Part shown: piece after piece, positions 62,010 through 64,000 of the stretch
Position numbering within the stretch: the stretch's first letter is position 1
Layout: the number at the start of each line of letters is the position of its first letter
From: Acidobacteriaceae bacterium
GTDB taxonomy: Bacteria > Acidobacteriota > Terriglobia > Terriglobales > Acidobacteriaceae
DNA: 64,000 nt
Assembly (NCBI GenBank): GCA_003168355.1
Contig: PMSQ01000071.1
Coordinates: forward strand, 80,544-144,543
Direction: 5' to 3'
Program-made: the position numbers and the translations under genes
The notes under the pieces: model-generated
Database searches by the model: none
What the model saw: the letters and a program-made list of their open reading frames with translations, nothing else
Told to the model about the DNA's origin: nothing

Positions 62010-63434
62010 ATGCGTTTCCGTGTCACTATCTTCGTAGCAATCTGTATGATGCTGGCTTTTACGGCGGCGTCGGCTGACACCATCCATTTAAAGAACGGCC
62101 GTACCATTCTTGCCGACTACGTCCGCGAAAATGGCAACCGCTATGAATACGACATCGGTGACGACAGCTATGCTATTCCCAAAAGTTCGGTAGACCGGAT
62201 CGAAGCCGGTGGTATGCCTGCCGTGTCATCTTCCAGCGCCAATAAGGGTGCCAGCGATCTTCCAGCTTTCACCCCGGCTGACAGTCTCGCGAACGAGGGT
62301 GATCTTCCCAAGACCATTGTGAAAGATGGCAAGGTTGACCCCGATGCTCTGGCGAAACTTGAAGGCAAGGGCAATGTGGAGTTGAGCGCCACGGCTGATT
62401 TCATTGCCGGAAAATTTGAGTTCGAACACGGCAACATCGCTCAAGCCCGCAGTTATTTCGACAGCGCCCTGCGCTTCCAGCCGGAGAATTCGACTGTCCT
62501 AATCTATTATGCCGCTCTGCTGGTGCGCACGGGGAACGCTTCGCAGGCGCTCACCTACGCTCAACGTGCCGTGAGCGCGGCGCCCCAGTCTCCCGATGCC
62601 TATACCGTGCTGGGCTATGCGCAGCAAGCTTCCGACCGCACAAAAGACGCCGTTGCCTCGTGGAAGCATTCCCTCGATCTACGGCCCGACCCAACCGTTC
62701 AGCAGTACCTGGCAAAAGCGCAGCGCGAACAGAACGTCGAGACCGATTTCGCCCAGCGCGAAAGCAATCATTTCGTTCTGCACTACGAGGGCAAGCAGAC
62801 TTCCGAAGTATTTCGTGGACAGATCATGGCCGCGCTCGAATCCGACTACGACGATCTGGCTCGCGACCTGGGCACGCCACCACGCGACAACATTCTGGTG
62901 ACGCTCTACACCGAGCAGGCTTTCTTTGACGTTACGCGCGCTCCTTCCTGGTCGGGCGCACTCAACGACGGCAAGCTCCGCATCCCCATCAGCGGTCTCA
63001 ACTCCATGACGCCCGAGTTGGCGCGGGTTCTGAAGCATGAACTGGCTCACTCTTTCATCAATCAGCTTTCCGGCGGCCGTTGTCCGCCCTGGCTGCACGA
63101 GGGCATTGCCCAGCTTCTTGAGCCCAAGTCCCTGGGTAGCGATGGACACCAGTTGGCTCAGTTATTCAAGTCGCAGCGTAACATCCCGCTGAACGTGCTG
63201 GAAGGCAGCTTCATGCGCTTCTCCGGCGTCGAAGCCTACCTGGCCTATGCGGAATCTCTGGCCGCGGTTTCCTACGTCAACGACTCTTACGGCATGGGCG
63301 ATATCCAGAGAATTCTGCAGCGCCTTAGCGAGGGCAGTTCCACCGAAGCCGCTTTGCGGGCAACCATTCACTCCGACTATGGGCAGCTCGAGTCTGAGGT
63401 CGGCAAGTATCTCAGCGACAAGTACGGCGAGTAG
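62010..63434 (+). CDS. TPR protein with gluzincin (peptidase MA-like) domain, exported
   Basis: The 474-residue protein has a signal peptide (IFVAICMMLAFTAASA), a short Tudor-like N-terminal region (IHLKNGRTILADYV), TPR repeats at about 130-230, and a peptidase MA-like domain with HELAH at 343-347 and the third zinc ligand Glu364 in WLHEGIAQLL. This is the DUF1570 type of membrane-associated zinc protease, mostly uncharacterised. The start is 37 bases from the divergent M1 peptidase. Confidence 0.88.
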   Translation: MRFRVTIFVAICMMLAFTAASADTIHLKNGRTILADYVRENGNRYEYDIGDDSYAIPKSSVDRIEAGGMPAVSSSSANKGASDLPAFTPADSLANEGDLPKTIVKDGKVDPDALAKLEGKGNVELSATADFIAGKFEFEHGNIAQARSYFDSALRFQPENSTVLIYYAALLVRTGNASQALTYAQRAVSAAPQSPDAYTVLGYAQQASDRTKDAVASWKHSLDLRPDPTVQQYLAKAQREQNVETDFAQRESNHFVLHYEGKQTSEVFRGQIMAALESDYDDLARDLGTPPRDNILVTLYTEQAFFDVTRAPSWSGALNDGKLRIPISGLNSMTPELARVLKHELAHSFINQLSGGRCPPWLHEGIAQLLEPKSLGSDGHQLAQLFKSQRNIPLNVLEGSFMRFSGVEAYLAYAESLAAVSYVNDSYGMGDIQRILQRLSEGSSTEAALRATIHSDYGQLESEVGKYLSDKYGE

Positions 63435-63491
63435 CCGGATTTGCCCGCCGCCAGCGCTTGTGCTAGTTTCGGTTCTAAGTCCTCGCGTCGA

Positions 63492-64000
63492 ATGTGCGCC
63501 CTATTTCATCCCCGTGAACATGAACCGCCGCCAGCCTTGGAGCCTGTGGCGAGCGAGTTTCCGAAGATTAACGGGGCGGAGATCGCCGCAACCACCTATG
63601 GACAGCGAGTCGCGGGAGATTTCTACGACTCCTTGCGAGTCAGCCCGGAAAGAATCTTGTTTGGCCTGCTCGATGTTGCGGGACGTCGCGAGAGCAATCA
63701 GCTCATCCTCTCGGCCGCGCAGAATATCTTTCGCACGCTCGGAACTGAACTGTTTTCGCGACCCGATATCAACGAGTCGGACGCCATGAGCGAACTCTGT
63801 CTTCGACTCAACCGTGGCGTGATGGAAGCGGCAGCGGGCATTCACTCCTGCCCGGCATTTCTCGGCTGTTATCACGAAAAATTCGGGACCCTCTGTTACA
63901 CCAATGCCGGACACACGCCAGCGCTCCTCCGCGATAGCACAGGCATCGCCGAACTCGGGTCTACCGGACTGCCGCTTGGCCTTTTCTCCCACGCCACCTG
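63492..64000 (+). CDS. SpoIIE-type PP2C phosphatase (C-terminal end outside window)
   Basis: From ATG 63492 the frame stays open to the right edge (169 residues). RVAGDFYDSLRVSPERILFGLLDVAGR is the opening of SpoIIE/RsbU phosphatases (metal Asp in GDFYD and DVAG), and FGTLCYTNAGHTPALL matches the later NAGHxP motif. Such enzymes dephosphorylate anti-sigma-antagonist-type proteins. The last metal motif lies beyond the edge. It follows the peptidase gene by 57 bases and may be cotranscribed. Confidence 0.87.
   Translation, partial: MCALFHPREHEPPPALEPVASEFPKINGAEIAATTYGQRVAGDFYDSLRVSPERILFGLLDVAGRRESNQLILSAAQNIFRTLGTELFSRPDINESDAMSELCLRLNRGVMEAAAGIHSCPAFLGCYHEKFGTLCYTNAGHTPALLRDSTGIAELGSTGLPLGLFSHAT

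Noticed and set aside
63501-63992. 163-residue minus-strand frame at the right edge
   Set aside because: Antisense to the SpoIIE-type phosphatase, whose motifs are clear on the plus strand.
1-64000. tRNA, rRNA, CRISPR arrays, c-di-GMP riboswitches, integrase or complete insertion sequence
   Set aside because: No sequence with the needed conserved cores, regular spacing or transposase motifs was seen; small or diverged examples could be missed by eye.

Overview
The window looks like a chromosomal stretch of a GC-rich, soil-type Acidobacteriota (Terriglobia-like) genome. This is inferred from gene content: an Oar-type TonB receptor with an N-terminal carboxypeptidase-regulatory-like domain, ASPIC/FG-GAP and choice-of-anchor-D secreted proteins, an exosortase-associated type of exopolysaccharide (EPS) operon, and many small palindromic repeats. 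No rRNA, tRNA, CRISPR array or integrase was recognised.

Region 1 (1-4199, minus strand) holds the start of an acyl-CoA ligase-like gene (cut by the window edge), a homoserine O-acyltransferase (metA), an O-acetylhomoserine sulfhydrylase (metY) and a flavin-dependent oxidoreductase.

Region 2 (4432-34387, minus strand) is an unbroken run of about 28 EPS genes, many joined by 4-base ATGA/GTGA overlaps. Read in the direction of transcription it has: a NusG/RfaH-family elongation factor; an NtrC-like AAA+ regulator; Wza export protein, outer-membrane barrel, Wzz, an ExeA/XrtA-type ATPase and a BY-kinase; a stand-alone degenerate GGDEF protein; ATP-grasp ligase and aspartokinase; a priming sugar transferase carrying the same degenerate GGDEF domain; FemAB/GNAT proteins, GT2, FkbH, deacetylase, a secreted beta-helix protein, methyltransferase, Wzy polymerase and Wzx flippase; three tandem LbH acetyltransferases; GT2, deacetylase, a PssD/PssE pair and an acyl carrier protein. 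A sigma-54-like promoter lies upstream of the first gene.

Region 3 (35288-44790, minus strand) begins with a small Gly-rich protein ending in a VPEGG (PEP-CTERM-like) sorting signal behind a near-consensus sigma-54 promoter. It continues with a choice-of-anchor-D lipoprotein, a secreted GH2 beta-mannosidase, a TPR protein, an ASPIC/FG-GAP protein and a LacI regulator. A LacI-type operator half-way to the divergent TonB receptor (44934-48599) suggests a regulated glycan-uptake locus.

Region 4 (48709-55863) is accessory: a GlcG/HbpS protein, a tiny four-cysteine zinc-ribbon gene, a diguanylate cyclase, a secreted propeller protein, then a repeat-rich 2.5 kb with two nuclease genes (PD-(D/E)XK and GIY-YIG) and a DUF6629 membrane protein separated by three copies of a terminal-inverted-repeat element.

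Region 5 (56002-64000) has signalling and peptidase genes: an unusual in-frame fusion of an OmpR-type response regulator with the C-terminal part of a MotB/OmpA protein, cheB, a receiver protein, an M1 peptidase, a TPR/gluzincin protein and a truncated SpoIIE-type phosphatase at the right edge. The strongest oddities are the regulator-MotB fusion, the covarying hairpin elements, the degenerate NtrC-like regulator with an internal repeat array, and the duplicated degenerate GGDEF module in the EPS operon.
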